From NCBI RefSeq assembly GCF_011617465.1, contig NZ_CP050153.1, forward strand, positions 3,410,001 to 3,474,000: 64,000 nucleotides of DNA, read 5' to 3'. A program made the translations under genes and the position numbers. Position 1 is the stretch's first letter; each line of letters begins with the position of its first letter. Source of the stretch: Brevibacterium pigmentatum (GTDB lineage: Bacteria; Actinomycetota; Actinomycetes; Actinomycetales; Brevibacteriaceae). Positions 8,458 through 17,644 of this stretch are shown one piece after another. Below the pieces are notes generated by a model, which was given only the letters and a program-made list of their open reading frames with translations, had not been told where the DNA came from and ran no database searches.

Positions 8458-9437
8458 CAGGCGCCCTGGACCTTGAGGCCGCGGAGTACAGCTGCGGACT
8501 TGGTGGCCTTGAGCGCGACACCTGCGGGTCCGAGTTCGACCTCACCCTTCTTCACGGCGCCGGCTTCCTCGAAGTTCGGCATCCAGGTGCGAACCATCTG
8601 GGAGCCGACGGTGGTGACACCGTGGAATCCGTCGAGTCCGACGCGGTATGCGTACAGGGAGGTGGTGCCGTCGGCCTCGATCGGGATGATCGGGTCGGTG
8701 GAGCCGGGCTTCGCGCCCGGGTCTGCGAAGAGGATTCCGCCGTAGGTCTCACGGACGATGGGGCGGCCGTCGGCTCCGACGAGGTCGTCGACGGGGTTCT
8801 TCACGTACTCACCGGCTCGGCGGACTGCTGCGCGGAGGCGTGCCAGGGCGCGGCGGTTGCCGAGGATGATGGTGGGAGTCCCGTCGAGGAGACCAAGGAA
8901 CTCGTCGATGAGGTCGAGTGCCTTGTGTTCGGCTCGCGGGTTGGTGTCGAAGTCCGTCCAGTCGGCGGTGCTGGTGAGTTCCGTGGACGATCCGGTGAGG
9001 GCCTTGTCGAGGCCGTCGAACCCGTTCTCGTCGGTGGCGGTGTCGCCGTTGATGACGAGGTCCTGGAACTTGGTGACCGCGGCCTTGATCTTCTGCTGCA
9101 TGTTGAGCATGACAGCGTTGGATGCGGCCGGGCCGATGGAGGCGATGACCCGGTCAACCTGGAACGAACCACCGAGGACGGCGAGTTCGGTCGAGTGCTT
9201 CGAGGTCTCCACGTTGCCGGGAGTGTACTCAGTGTTGAGTGCACGAGTGGCAGCGTCGGCCTGGGTCTTGAGGCGGCGGTACCCATAGGTGAGGGTTGCT
9301 CCGCCACCGGCGGGGTTGACGGCGTCGTCGAAGATGAGGCTGTCGAGGATCGCGGATTCCTTGCGGAACTCGTCGATCACCGCAGGATCGTAGTCTTCGA
9401 CCGCGTTGTTCTTCGCTTCAGCGAGAGAAACTGGCAT
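8457..9437 (-). CDS. Phage major capsid protein (HK97 fold)
   Basis: The 326-residue protein lies between the scaffold and connector genes, the standard slot for the HK97-fold capsid subunit. It contains an N-arm-like helical start (MPVSLAEAKNNAVEDYD), the strand-rich P-domain region and a segment containing ILGNRRALARLRAAVRR typical of the spine helix in actinophage capsid proteins. The ATG follows a clear GGA-type ribosome binding site. Confidence 0.85.
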   Translation of the reverse strand: MPVSLAEAKNNAVEDYDPAVIDEFRKESAILDSLIFDDAVNPAGGGATLTYGYRRLKTQADAATRALNTEYTPGNVETSKHSTELAVLGGSFQVDRVIASIGPAASNAVMLNMQQKIKAAVTKFQDLVINGDTATDENGFDGLDKALTGSSTELTSTADWTDFDTNPRAEHKALDLIDEFLGLLDGTPTIILGNRRALARLRAAVRRAGEYVKNPVDDLVGADGRPIVRETYGGILFADPGAKPGSTDPIIPIEADGTTSLYAYRVGLDGFHGVTTVGSQMVRTWMPNFEEAGAVKKGEVELGPAGVALKATKSAAVLRGLKVQGA

Positions 9438-9456
9438 GGCGGTGTCCTTTCAGTGG

Positions 9457-10056
9457 TCAGCTGTAATGCAGGTTCACTGCATCAGCGAGATTCTTGGGTT
9501 TGGGTTTGGTCGACCCGGAACCTTGTGACGGGTCGGGTTTCGGCGTGGCAGGAGCAGATGGGGCGAGGAGCTTCATCAGTTCGTCGGCATCGGCTTCGAG
9601 AGCTTCCTGCGTGTCACCGGTCAGCCTGGTTGCCGCAGACAGGGGCAGGCCCTTGGCAGCGGCGACTTCGTACTGCATGACGCGCAGAGCGTTCTTCGTG
9701 CTCGACTCCTCGAGCTCGGCGAGACGTTCCGCCTGCTTCTCCTCCGCTGACTTCGAGGCGTCCTCGTACTCTTTGTTCTTGGACCGAAGATCAGCGAGCT
9801 CTCGTTCGAGCTGCTTGCGAGCTTCGCGCTCGGACTGCAGCGCCTTCTTCCCGCCCTCACCGAGTTCCCCATCCTCAGCGGTCTCCTTCGGGGCAGACTG
9901 GCCGGCGGCCGGGGCCTGTCCCGCTGGGTCGTCGTTCTGTCCCTGATCGCCAGAGTCAGATCCCGGTGTCTCAGTGTCCGCGGGGGCGGCGAAGAACCGG
10001 ATGAATGGATCGGTGGTGTACGGGTTGTAGGCAGTGAGCACACGAGAGTGCTTCAT
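9457..10056 (-). CDS. Capsid scaffolding protein
   Basis: The 199-residue protein directly precedes the major capsid gene. It has an acidic Pro/Ala/Gln-rich N-terminal third, a strongly predicted coiled coil from about residue 70 to 125 (runs of Glu, Lys, Arg, Ala and Leu), and a Pro/Lys-rich C-terminus, which is the architecture of phage scaffolds. The ATG at 10056 has a perfect AAGGAGG ribosome binding site six bases upstream. No protease motif is visible. Confidence 0.8.
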   Translation of the reverse strand: MKHSRVLTAYNPYTTDPFIRFFAAPADTETPGSDSGDQGQNDDPAGQAPAAGQSAPKETAEDGELGEGGKKALQSEREARKQLERELADLRSKNKEYEDASKSAEEKQAERLAELEESSTKNALRVMQYEVAAAKGLPLSAATRLTGDTQEALEADADELMKLLAPSAPATPKPDPSQGSGSTKPKPKNLADAVNLHYS

Positions 10057-10136
10057 GGTTCCTCCTTGGTGGTGCCACGTCGCGTGGCAAACGCCCGTGT
10101 GCCTCGCGCAAACGGGGTGGTCTGTGATGGATTCGG

Positions 10137-11108
10137 TCAGCGGCCGAACGCGATTGCACCGGTGGGGATCTGCCCCTGCTCGGTGATGTAGCCGTACTGG
10201 CGTAACAACCTGCGGGTTGTGGCCTTGTCGCCGCCGGATCGGCGGATGATCTCGGGGACGGACAGACGGCGAGTACGGGTGCCGCGGCCGCCGGCCTCGG
10301 AACCCCACCGGAAGTAGCCTCGGCGGGTCGTGCCCTCCGACGTCCACATGCCCGAGCGGGTCATGCCCCGGCGAGCGTTGACGACCTGGAAGATGTCGCC
10401 GCCTTCCCGGATTGCTTCGGCCTCGTTCTTCCCGAAGTGCTTCGCCTGTTCGGCGGGAGTCAGGGACTCGAAATAGGCGTAGGGGTCAACAGTCAGATCC
10501 TCTGCGACAGACTCGGAGGCGGGTATTCCTCTGCAGTCGCACCGCGGATGCCGTTGAAAGCTGGCGTTCCACCGGTACCAGCGGCCCGCGAGGATCGCGC
10601 ACCGGCTGCAGGACGGGGGCGTGAGCATCCGAACGAACCCAGTCGCAGACGATGAGGCCGTGGCGGCCGACTCGGCGGCACGTCCGGTGTCCGACAGCGC
10701 GGTGCTGGCGGCCATGGTCAGCCACCGACCGCCCTTCGCCAGAGCTGCAGGCGGTGCCATGCCCTCGGCGACCGCAGCCTTCGACACGATCGTTGACATG
10801 GACAGTGCTGTGCCGAGGTCCCGGCCGTCACCGTTCATACCGACGAACGCTTCAGGGACTACCTCGGCCGCGAGGTCCGGGTTCTGCCCGGTCTCATCAA
10901 GCACGGTGGGGATGAACTCGGCAGCCGCCTCGGCGAGCGACAGCTGCGAACGGTGCATCACCCGCAACACCTGCGGGCCGATCCTGGACCAGCCGGCATC
11001 GAAGTCGAGACCCACCCGAGACCACAGACGCTTCACCGAGGCGAGCGCTGCGGCATTCTCACGCGTGATCTGGCTCTTGTACTGGATCGCGGAGGATGGA
11101 AGGGTCAT
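10137..11108 (-). CDS. MuF-like minor head protein
   Basis: The 323-residue protein follows the portal gene and overlaps its 3' end by about 50 bases, the normal position for MuF or VG15-type head morphogenesis proteins. A diagnostic cluster with Cys, His and Arg appears around residue 165-195 (SCSRCAILAGRWYRW, then HPRCDCRG), as in actinophage MuF-family proteins. The C-terminal 80 residues are basic. It is expected to enter the procapsid with the portal. Confidence 0.8.
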   Translation of the reverse strand: MTLPSSAIQYKSQITRENAAALASVKRLWSRVGLDFDAGWSRIGPQVLRVMHRSQLSLAEAAAEFIPTVLDETGQNPDLAAEVVPEAFVGMNGDGRDLGTALSMSTIVSKAAVAEGMAPPAALAKGGRWLTMAASTALSDTGRAAESAATASSSATGFVRMLTPPSCSRCAILAGRWYRWNASFQRHPRCDCRGIPASESVAEDLTVDPYAYFESLTPAEQAKHFGKNEAEAIREGGDIFQVVNARRGMTRSGMWTSEGTTRRGYFRWGSEAGGRGTRTRRLSVPEIIRRSGGDKATTRRLLRQYGYITEQGQIPTGAIAFGR

Positions 11109-12459
11109 TCAGTTCCTCCTTCTCCTGGATCCGTTGGAAGTACGGGTCGGATTCCTGTGCGAGGAAGTACTGACGCTCGCGTGCCTTGCGTGCTTCGGAC
11201 CAGCCGAGCTCGTCCCATGCGCCCTCGCGGGAAAGGATTGGGGTACCGCCGGAGAGCTTCTGGATGGAGTCGGAACGTTGTGCCATGGTCGGGGTGCCGG
11301 CGTCGTACCATTCGAGGCGGATGCGGCCGTTGCGAGGGAACTCTCCGGTTCGGAAACGCTCGCGCAGCGACATGGACCATCCCCAGGAGGCACCGAAGCT
11401 GACCTGCTTGCGTTCGGTGTTCTTCACCAGTCGGGCTTCGTCGGCGCGGATAGCGCCCTCGGCGGCAGGGTTCACGGTCTGCTGGCCCATGTATCGGACG
11501 GGCAGGCCGGTGATCGCTGCGGCGAGCGCCATGTAGTGGTTGACGGTGTCGTGGAAGTTCTTGAGGTCGGATGGTGAGAACTGGCCGACCTTGGCGTCCT
11601 TGTTGGCGTGTGCCCAGATGCCGGAGAAGTAGGACTCCCAGACGGGTATCGGGTCGCCGTTCTTGTCGACGAAGTCGCCCTTGGTCATGCCGAGGACGTA
11701 CTTCTGGGGGACGGAGTGTGTTTCGGCGGCGATCTGCAGGTTCGTCAGGGAGCGAGCGATCGCGTCGGTGAGAGGCAGGACGTCGTGCATTTCGCTGGTG
11801 CCGAACCATGAGCCTGTGCGTTGCCGGTTGAGGAACATGACGACGGGGACGCGGCCGATGTTGTGGTCATCTCGGTCGGTGACGTTCCACCGGCTGCCGT
11901 TGTCTCGTGTGAGCCAGATGGTGGTATTCGGCAGGTACAGGGTGGCGGAGTCGGTTTTGCGTTCCGGGTCGATGTACTGGCGTAGGGCCGCGGTCATCTG
12001 CCGGCGGCGGTTGTCGATCTTCACCGACATGTGGCGCGGAGATTCGACGGTCATCAGCGGCTGGTCGGGGTCTTCCTCGTTGCTTCCGACGGTGACGAAT
12101 GACCGGCCGAAGATCATGGCTTCTTTGTGTGCCTGCGGGGCTTGGGCGTCGAGGTCGTTGTACTCCCAGCCGACGCGGAGGTCCTCGTTTGCGATCTGGT
12201 CGTCGGGGAGCATGAGGGACTTCACGTCGAGGCGGCGTTCGACCTCGTCGACGGCGATTCTGGGGAGGTTGACGACCGTTTCGAAGCGGCGCAGTTCCGG
12301 GGGCACCGCGAGACCGATGTGCTCGAGTCTCTGCACGCCCTCGTAGTAGCGGTCCATCTTGATCATGACGGACCGGTGCTTCTCGTGTTCGTTGCGGAGT
12401 TCGGCGAACACGGCCTTCTCCTCATCCGAGAGGATCGTCGCTGTGGCAGGAGCAGCCAT
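11059..12459 (-). CDS. Phage portal protein (SPP1 gp6-like)
   Basis: The 466-residue protein follows the large terminase. Portal family traits include the N-terminal helical segment with MDRYYEGVQRLEHIG, a central segment DVLPLTDAIARSLTNLQIAAE and a C-terminal segment with TGLPVRYMG followed by the conserved acidic and basic helices. It forms the dodecameric DNA channel of the capsid and docks the terminase. The length fits the family, and no internal stop is present. Confidence 0.88.
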   Translation of the reverse strand: MAAPATATILSDEEKAVFAELRNEHEKHRSVMIKMDRYYEGVQRLEHIGLAVPPELRRFETVVNLPRIAVDEVERRLDVKSLMLPDDQIANEDLRVGWEYNDLDAQAPQAHKEAMIFGRSFVTVGSNEEDPDQPLMTVESPRHMSVKIDNRRRQMTAALRQYIDPERKTDSATLYLPNTTIWLTRDNGSRWNVTDRDDHNIGRVPVVMFLNRQRTGSWFGTSEMHDVLPLTDAIARSLTNLQIAAETHSVPQKYVLGMTKGDFVDKNGDPIPVWESYFSGIWAHANKDAKVGQFSPSDLKNFHDTVNHYMALAAAITGLPVRYMGQQTVNPAAEGAIRADEARLVKNTERKQVSFGASWGWSMSLRERFRTGEFPRNGRIRLEWYDAGTPTMAQRSDSIQKLSGGTPILSREGAWDELGWSEARKARERQYFLAQESDPYFQRIQEKEELNDPSILRDPVQEPDHA

Positions 12460-12481
12460 TGGTCACCTCCCTCGGGTGTGG

Positions 12482-14124
12482 TCAGCGGTATACGAACATG
12501 CGATTATCAATGTCATCCCAGCCGGCGGCGCGGGAATCGGCAGCGGCCTCGTGAGCGAGGATGTCGGCCATGAGGAGGTCGATCTTCTGGTGCTCGGACG
12601 GTTTTCCGAGAATGTACTTGTCACCAGGCTTGGCGACCTTCCTTGCGGCGAGCGCGTTGAGCTTCGTCTGCTCGCAGTCGTCGTGGGTGGTCAGCAGCTC
12701 GGTGGTGTCCTCGAGGAACCGGACGAGTGCGTCGAACATGCGGTTGATCTGGTTCGTCGGCCACAGGATGACGACGTCGTCGCCGTAGTTCGACGCCCAC
12801 GAGTCGGCCTGTGTCTCCCAGTGGCGGGGGTCAACGTAGAAGCGGCTGACCTTGTACCTGGCCATGAGTTCGTCGACGGCTGAGGTGACTTCCGAGCGGG
12901 GGATGCGGCCACCCCACTCGTCGGGGTTCCAGTAGGTGGGGCGCCGGTCGGGCCCGTAGGTCGGGGTGAACCGGTGTCCGTCGATCGTTTCGGCACGGAG
13001 TGCGGACCAGTCGCCCGATCGGCTGCCGTCGAACGCGATCGCGATCTTCGCACCGTCGGGGACTGAGACCACTTCTTCGGTGGCGTCCCACAGGGCTTCG
13101 AGCATGTAGGAGCCGAGGCCTTGGACGAGTCGGTTGCCGTAGAAGCGTTCGGCTTGGGTGGGGTCTGTCTCGACCATTTCGTCCGCTTGTGGGTCCACTG
13201 CCGAGGTTGTGTCGACCCATGGGGAGTCGAAGTAGACGTAGTGGTGGATCTTCGCTCGGTCGCGTTTCTTCTTGTAGTCCAGCTCGACCGGGGGTTTCCG
13301 GTAGTAGCGGAAGATGTCGGTCTGGCGGGACTGGAAGCCGCGCTGCGCGGCGGAGTTCTCCATCGGGTCCCACGGGTTCGTCAGCTCGATCGTCCGGCCT
13401 TGCATGGCGAATACGCCGCGGCTGATCGTGTCCCAGGTGTCGAGCATCTTGTTCGTCTCGGTGTACAGGCCGGACTCGTCACCGATCGCTCCGGTGAGCG
13501 GTTGGCCGAGTTTCGACTTCGCCGCCGAGGACAGTGGCACGATCTTCCCGCGGTTCGGGAGGCGGATGAATCCCTCACGGACGAACACGAACTCCTGCAA
13601 AGGGCCGGATAGGATCATCGTCTGTAACGGTTCGTAGACGTTCAACGTCTGGGACTCAGCGAACGCCACCAGGCCTAGGAGTGCTTTGCTCCTCGGCCTG
13701 CCCTTCGCCTCACCAGGCTCATAGACGTATTCCCAGCCGCATCCACAACCGTGGTCCTCGCACCGGTACACGTCGCCGGCTGTCGCCCACCCGTCGAAAA
13801 GGGACGGTCCGACAGCCTCGAGGAGCAGGATGCCGGCGCCCCACGGGCTTTTCCCGACTTCTGGGGCCCTACGACGATGGAGCGACGGTAATGGAACGGT
13901 GCGATCAGCCTGCGCCGGTCGACGACCGCGGTGGGCTTGATCCGGTAGTGGTTGACGGTGCAGTACAGCTGCCAGCCGTTGAACGACAGAGCCTCGCCCT
14001 CGTACACGCCGCCTGGGACACGACAGTGAGCTTCGATCCAATCAGTGCCGAGGAACCCGAGAGTGTGCCTCGGGTCGAAGTCAATCTCAAGCGGTGTGGG
14101 CAGGAGCAGGTCAGGAGCCGGCAC
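12482..14124 (-). pseudogene. Terminase large subunit, frameshifted in Walker A
   Basis: The gene should start at ATG 14124, overlapping the small terminase stop. The first 90 or so codons read into the P-loop (VVGPQKSGK) and then shift to a frame that stops at 13675. The remaining 400-plus codons of a normal terminase ATPase and nuclease lie in the neighbouring frame down to 12482, starting with SPWGAGILLLEA. Restoring one A in an A run (T run at 13849-13852 on the plus strand) gives one frame of about 547 residues, the normal family length. Nuclease-region features such as IAFDGSRSGDW and YVDPRHW are intact. It is either a real inactivating deletion or a homopolymer sequencing error. Confidence 0.88.
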
Positions 14125-14665
14125 GAGCTGCCTTCAATCGGTCTCGCGCCGATGACGTCGGCTTGTCCTTGGTCTCGGCCGCGGCCTCGGCTCTCTTGTC
14201 GGCGACCTCGTCGTCGGCAATGTCCCATCCGAGCTCGCGCATTCCCGCATTCGTGAGACCGATCTGATCCCGGTAGCGGTGCAGCTGCGCGACGAGAGTG
14301 GCGTTCGCGTCTGGGGCCTTCTCGACGAGAGCCTTGAGCCGGCAGTACTCGGCGATGGACGGCCACAGCCACTGGTATCGCGGCGCTGACCAGGCCTTGC
14401 CCTGCGGGAGCGCCCACACCTCGCGCCAGATCTTCATCTCTCTGCGGCGCAGGGAGATCGTCGCCGAGTTGTCCGGCTTGACGGTGCGGACCTTGTCGAT
14501 GACTTCGACGTAGGTGCGGACCATCTTCGGCAGCGGAAACTCAGGCGGATTGCCGGTGTACCCCTCGGCGGGGAGCTGCTTGAACACAAGCCCACGACGA
14601 TCAGAGCGGCCAGACTTCGGATTCGTAGCTGGGCCGGAACGGTTTCGGGGTCCTCCACTGACCAT
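14111..14665 (-). CDS. Terminase small subunit
   Basis: The 184-residue protein overlaps the large terminase start by 14 bases. It begins MVSGGPRNRSG with a basic, Pro/Gly-rich N-terminus, has a central helical segment with WREVWALPQGKAW, and ends in an Ala/Glu/Lys-rich helix, matching actinophage small terminases that bind the packaging site. Upstream in-frame ATG codons exist, but this start gives the family-like N-terminus. Confidence 0.75.
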   Translation of the reverse strand: MVSGGPRNRSGPATNPKSGRSDRRGLVFKQLPAEGYTGNPPEFPLPKMVRTYVEVIDKVRTVKPDNSATISLRRREMKIWREVWALPQGKAWSAPRYQWLWPSIAEYCRLKALVEKAPDANATLVAQLHRYRDQIGLTNAGMRELGWDIADDEVADKRAEAAAETKDKPTSSARDRLKAARAGS

Positions 14666-14860
14666 TGTTCTACTCCATTTCTCGGCATCGCGCCGGGATG
14701 AGAAAGGCCCCGCGAATCGCTCACGAGGCATGAAATCGAAGGGTCGAACACTGACAGTCATCAGCGAGTCAGCACCGGTTCTGACCTGGGAATTTGGAAA
14801 GTTTTGAACCCGTTTTGGTTCTCTGAGGCCTCCCCAGCGGTACTTTATAAAGACAGGTTC

Positions 14861-14887
14861 GGTTGCACCCCCTGGGGGTCGGCAACC
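14861..14887. repeat. Inverted repeat upstream of the terminase genes
   Basis: GGTTGC followed by ACCCCC is mirrored by GGGGGT and then GCAACC, with a small offset, in the 228-bp gap between the HNH gene and the small terminase. A TATAAA-like string lies next to it. It could be a terminator, part of a packaging (cos) site or a promoter element. The gap contains no gene that I can support. Confidence 0.4.
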
Positions 14888-14893
14888 AGCAAG

Positions 14894-15244
14894 TCATCTT
14901 GCCGCCCAACCACCGGGCTGATGGCGGGCGGTCTCCTTCTTGTGACACGGTCCGCAGAGGCCGCGACCGTACTGCGGATCGTTCGGGTCGAGGCCTGCCG
15001 CCACGAGCTCACGGCGAGAACGCGGGAAGTGGTCGGCGTCCCTCGACGGCCGGCGCTTGCAGATAACGCAGATGCGATCGCGGGCGAGGACCTTGGCACG
15101 GAAGGTGACCTCATGCTCCCGGTCATATCCCCGCTGGCGGGACGTGCCGCGAGTACGGTCGGCGGTGCGCTCATGGGTCTGACACCGGGACTTGGTGCCC
15201 TCGAACAGGACCGGACAGCCGGCCACCGAGCAGAGCTTCTTCAC
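14894..15244 (-). CDS. HNH endonuclease next to terminase
   Basis: The 116-residue protein has an N-terminal Cys/His group (CSVAGCP) and an HNH core: CVICKRR, then a DADH motif, then CGPCHKKE followed by a final His. HNH proteins beside terminase genes are known to stimulate cos cleavage in HK97-like phages, so a packaging role is likely. The start is GTG at 15244 with GGAGG upstream. This order also suggests a cos rather than headful packaging strategy, which is an inference. Confidence 0.85.
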   Translation of the reverse strand: MKKLCSVAGCPVLFEGTKSRCQTHERTADRTRGTSRQRGYDREHEVTFRAKVLARDRICVICKRRPSRDADHFPRSRRELVAAGLDPNDPQYGRGLCGPCHKKETARHQPGGWAAR

Positions 15245-15265
15245 TGACTGCCTCCGAACATGACA

Positions 15266-15298
15266 GAAGGCCTGACCGGAGAACCGCGTCAGACCTTC
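15266..15298 (-). terminator. Stem-loop between early and late genes
   Basis: Eleven-base arms at 15266-15276 and 15288-15298 pair with one G-T wobble around an 11-base loop. The hairpin lies in the 98-bp gap between the last early gene and the HNH gene, a natural boundary between early and late transcription. A T tract is lacking. Confidence 0.5.
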
Positions 15299-15342
15299 AT
15301 CGCCACCTCTGGTGACTCTACGAGAATGTTACGTGACGAATG

Positions 15343-16110
15343 TCAAGCATGTCGAGAGGCGCGCGTCTTACGGCGTGTCATGCTCATCATCACTGAGCGC
15401 ACATCACCGAGTCGATACAGACTCGAACCACGTTGATCCTGACCAACTGAACGCAATCGCACTCGACCACGAACGTCCTTCCTCGTTGCCCATTGCCTCG
15501 CCTGCTCATGGGTGATCTGCTCACCAGCCGCACGCAGTGTGTCGACCACACGAGACAGTGGTGCCTCGAACGCCTCGATACGCCGGAGCCCCTCACGCCT
15601 CCGTGCCCGCACATCCACCTGGGCCTGGCACCTCGGGCACACCGTCACGTCCTCCCCGATGATGGGCCACAGCTCCACACCGCAACCACCTGTCGGACAC
15701 ACGCCAGCGAACACACGCTCAGGTGGAATGTCGATCTGCTCCAACGCCTTGAGGCACTGCTCGAGCAGACGGTCATACCACTCCTCAGCCTGCGCATGCT
15801 TGACCACCCAGTCACGCAACGGATCCAGGCTGGCCACGAGCTGCGGCACCGACAGCATCCGATGCACTGGCCGCTCCTGCTCTGACACCCAAGCAGCGAG
15901 CATCGACCTGAGCACCTCGGTGATCCGATCAGCCACCTCGGCGGCACCAATGCGGAACACCATCGGCACAGCATCCGACGACCGGCGCTCACCCTGCGGT
16001 GTGGTGGCATCCTGCCTCAGCTTCGTCACCTCCAACTGCTGCACGATCGGAGCACACATGCGCACCAGGTCCGGCAATGAGGCAGACCGAACATCACGGG
16101 CATCCCACAT
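15343..16110 (-). CDS. Phage protein with zinc ribbon and basic C-terminus
   Basis: The 255-residue product starts MWDARDVRSASLPDL. Residues 150-185 contain a four-Cys ribbon (CPTGGCG then CPRCQ), followed by an acidic helix and a C-terminal region with a likely helix-turn-helix (EQITHEQARQWATRKD). The C-terminus is strongly basic. It resembles DNA-binding proteins found at the end of actinophage early regions. A late-gene activator role would suit its position but is not demonstrated. Confidence 0.6.
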   Translation of the reverse strand: MWDARDVRSASLPDLVRMCAPIVQQLEVTKLRQDATTPQGERRSSDAVPMVFRIGAAEVADRITEVLRSMLAAWVSEQERPVHRMLSVPQLVASLDPLRDWVVKHAQAEEWYDRLLEQCLKALEQIDIPPERVFAGVCPTGGCGVELWPIIGEDVTVCPRCQAQVDVRARRREGLRRIEAFEAPLSRVVDTLRAAGEQITHEQARQWATRKDVRGRVRLRSVGQDQRGSSLYRLGDVRSVMMSMTRRKTRASRHA

Positions 16111-16112
16111 CG

Positions 16113-16445
16113 TCAACGTCCTCTCAGTTCTCTCTCGATACGACCACTCACCCAATCGCGGGGCCGCCACACATCAACGTCCTCACCAACGAGCAACAGG
16201 CTGGACAACCACACCTTCTGCTCCGACGAGGTCACACCCTTCTCAGACTTCAACTCACGCCAGATCACACGCTTCTGCTTCGGGTGCACCAACACCAGAT
16301 CGGGGAACCCCGGCGTCGACCGACGCGAGTCATAGTCATGGAAGCTCAACCAGCCCATCTGTTTCGCCAGGGCCAGGATCTGATCCTGCAGCTGTCTCTC
16401 CGACATCGCCTTAGCTTGAAGAGCCCGATAATCCTGCACCTTCAC
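16113..16445 (-). CDS. VRR-NUC domain nuclease
   Basis: This 110-residue protein is almost entirely a VRR-NUC domain, a PD-(D/E)XK-type nuclease fold. The core residues are visible: GFPDLVLV supplies the catalytic Asp, and WRELKSEKG supplies the E-x-K pair. Stand-alone VRR-NUC proteins are common in phage replication blocks and are proposed to act on structured DNA. It overlaps the upstream HNH-type gene by 4 bases, suggesting translational coupling. Confidence 0.85.
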   Translation of the reverse strand: MKVQDYRALQAKAMSERQLQDQILALAKQMGWLSFHDYDSRRSTPGFPDLVLVHPKQKRVIWRELKSEKGVTSSEQKVWLSSLLLVGEDVDVWRPRDWVSGRIERELRGR

Positions 16446-17617
16446 CGCTTCCTCCTCTTCCGCTTCTTCCTAGCAGGAGAGTTCACAAGGGCAACAGGTG
16501 GCGCCGACCGTCCAGACCCAGCCCTGCCCGTACCGTCACGTACCGAACCCTTACCGTCCCGACCCGACCCGGCATATCCAGATCCTGGATGCACACGACC
16601 TGCTGGAACCTGCTGGAACCTGCTTGGTGGCTCTGCGGGGTCACACTCCGACTGGTGGGTGTCGGGCGGTCCCTTCGGTCCAGAGCCGGTGTCTGCGGGG
16701 TCTGACTCCGCCTGGGTGGCGGATAGTCCCTCGGACCAGACTGTGTTCACCGCGGGGTCATCACACGACGGGTTGCCGTGCGGTCCCTCGGACCGGTGAA
16801 CGTCTCCCGCGGGGTCACGCTCCGCCTGGGTGGCGGGCTGTCCCTCGGACCGGGATGCAGGGTTCTCAGGTGTCCTCTGTGCTGCTGTGCCGGCGTCACG
16901 GCCGGGCGGCACACGCCCGGCTCTCACGTCGGCTTCTGCCGTGTCGGGGAGGACGATGTTGTGGGTGGTCACGTACTCGTGGGTGCGCAACCACTCCAAC
17001 GTCTTCGGTTTGAAGTAGGGCTTCTTCGGCGGGGGCATCATCTGCTTCTCACGATGAGCCCGCGGCGCATCGAGCAGGGCCGCGTTGCATCTGCCGCAGG
17101 CGACCACCATGTCTTTTGGTGACTGCACCTGCCTGTCCAGATGGTCGTACGTTCCTGCTTTCTGGCCGCGCCGGTCGCCTTGGAAGTTGACGACGAGTCC
17201 GCAGTAGCGGCACGCGTCACCGTCGCGGAGGCGCACGGGGATCGTGAGTGCAGGATTCGAGTTGTCGAGCTTGCGTTGACGTTCCCATTCGATCTCCTCT
17301 CTCGTTCGCATGTGGATGAAGGTGTCGTCCTCGATGAGCTTGTAGGCGCGTCGGCCTTCCCCGTCAGCCACCTCGGTGAGGTAGCCGGCGGCAATAGCGA
17401 CACTGATCAGCTCAGCGGCCCGGGAATGGCCTGCCATCTGCACGGCGGTGCCGTGGCTGATGACGTAGTCGGTGAGATGGGCTGTGGACTGCAAGGCGCA
17501 GCGGAGGACGAACCCGAATGCCTCGTTGACCAGCCGGTCGTCGACCCTCTGGTCTTCGAGGACGCTGAGGACGACGGGGTGGTTAGCGGCGGTGTCGCCA
17601 GTCCTGAGCCAAGGCAT
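16442..17617 (-). CDS. HNH-domain phage replication-region protein
   Basis: The 391-residue protein has an N-terminal helical segment of about 110 residues (beginning MPWLRTGDTAANHP) resembling the helix-turn-helix region of actinophage replication proteins. An HNH-like zinc site follows, with CRYCG, then a DHLDRQ motif and CGRCN. The C-terminal 170 residues are low complexity with imperfect repeats of about 20 residues, and the end is very basic (RKKRKRRKR). It could be an initiator or replication accessory protein. The HNH residues appear intact. It is translationally coupled to the VRR-NUC gene. Confidence 0.7.
   Translation of the reverse strand: MPWLRTGDTAANHPVVLSVLEDQRVDDRLVNEAFGFVLRCALQSTAHLTDYVISHGTAVQMAGHSRAAELISVAIAAGYLTEVADGEGRRAYKLIEDDTFIHMRTREEIEWERQRKLDNSNPALTIPVRLRDGDACRYCGLVVNFQGDRRGQKAGTYDHLDRQVQSPKDMVVACGRCNAALLDAPRAHREKQMMPPPKKPYFKPKTLEWLRTHEYVTTHNIVLPDTAEADVRAGRVPPGRDAGTAAQRTPENPASRSEGQPATQAERDPAGDVHRSEGPHGNPSCDDPAVNTVWSEGLSATQAESDPADTGSGPKGPPDTHQSECDPAEPPSRFQQVPAGRVHPGSGYAGSGRDGKGSVRDGTGRAGSGRSAPPVALVNSPARKKRKRRKR
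16620..16860 (-). repeat. Degenerate tandem repeats inside the HNH protein gene
   Basis: About four units of 57-60 bp recur, each containing a variant of TCCCTCGGACC on the plus strand and encoding variants of SEG, then ATQAE, then DPA. They make a disordered linker between the HNH site and the basic C-terminus. Confidence 0.6.
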
Positions 17618-17644
17618 CCGGGTTGTCTCCTGTGGTGGTGTTGA

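Noticed and set aside
8622..9680. Plus-strand open frame of 352 codons over the capsid gene
   Set aside because: Antisense shadow of the major capsid gene; composition is not protein-like and it conflicts with the late operon.
12482..14041. Terminase as an intact gene starting in the downstream frame at 14041
   Set aside because: The N-terminal 60 residues of that frame are Arg/Pro-rich shadow sequence; the real N-terminus and P-loop lie in the adjacent frame.
14861..14887. Inverted repeat as the phage cos site
   Set aside because: The location is plausible, but there is no independent evidence such as cohesive-end homology; kept only as a repeat.
16620..16860. Tandem repeats in the HNH gene as replication iterons
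   Set aside because: They are degenerate, in frame and codon-periodic, so a repetitive protein linker explains them better; an origin role cannot be excluded.
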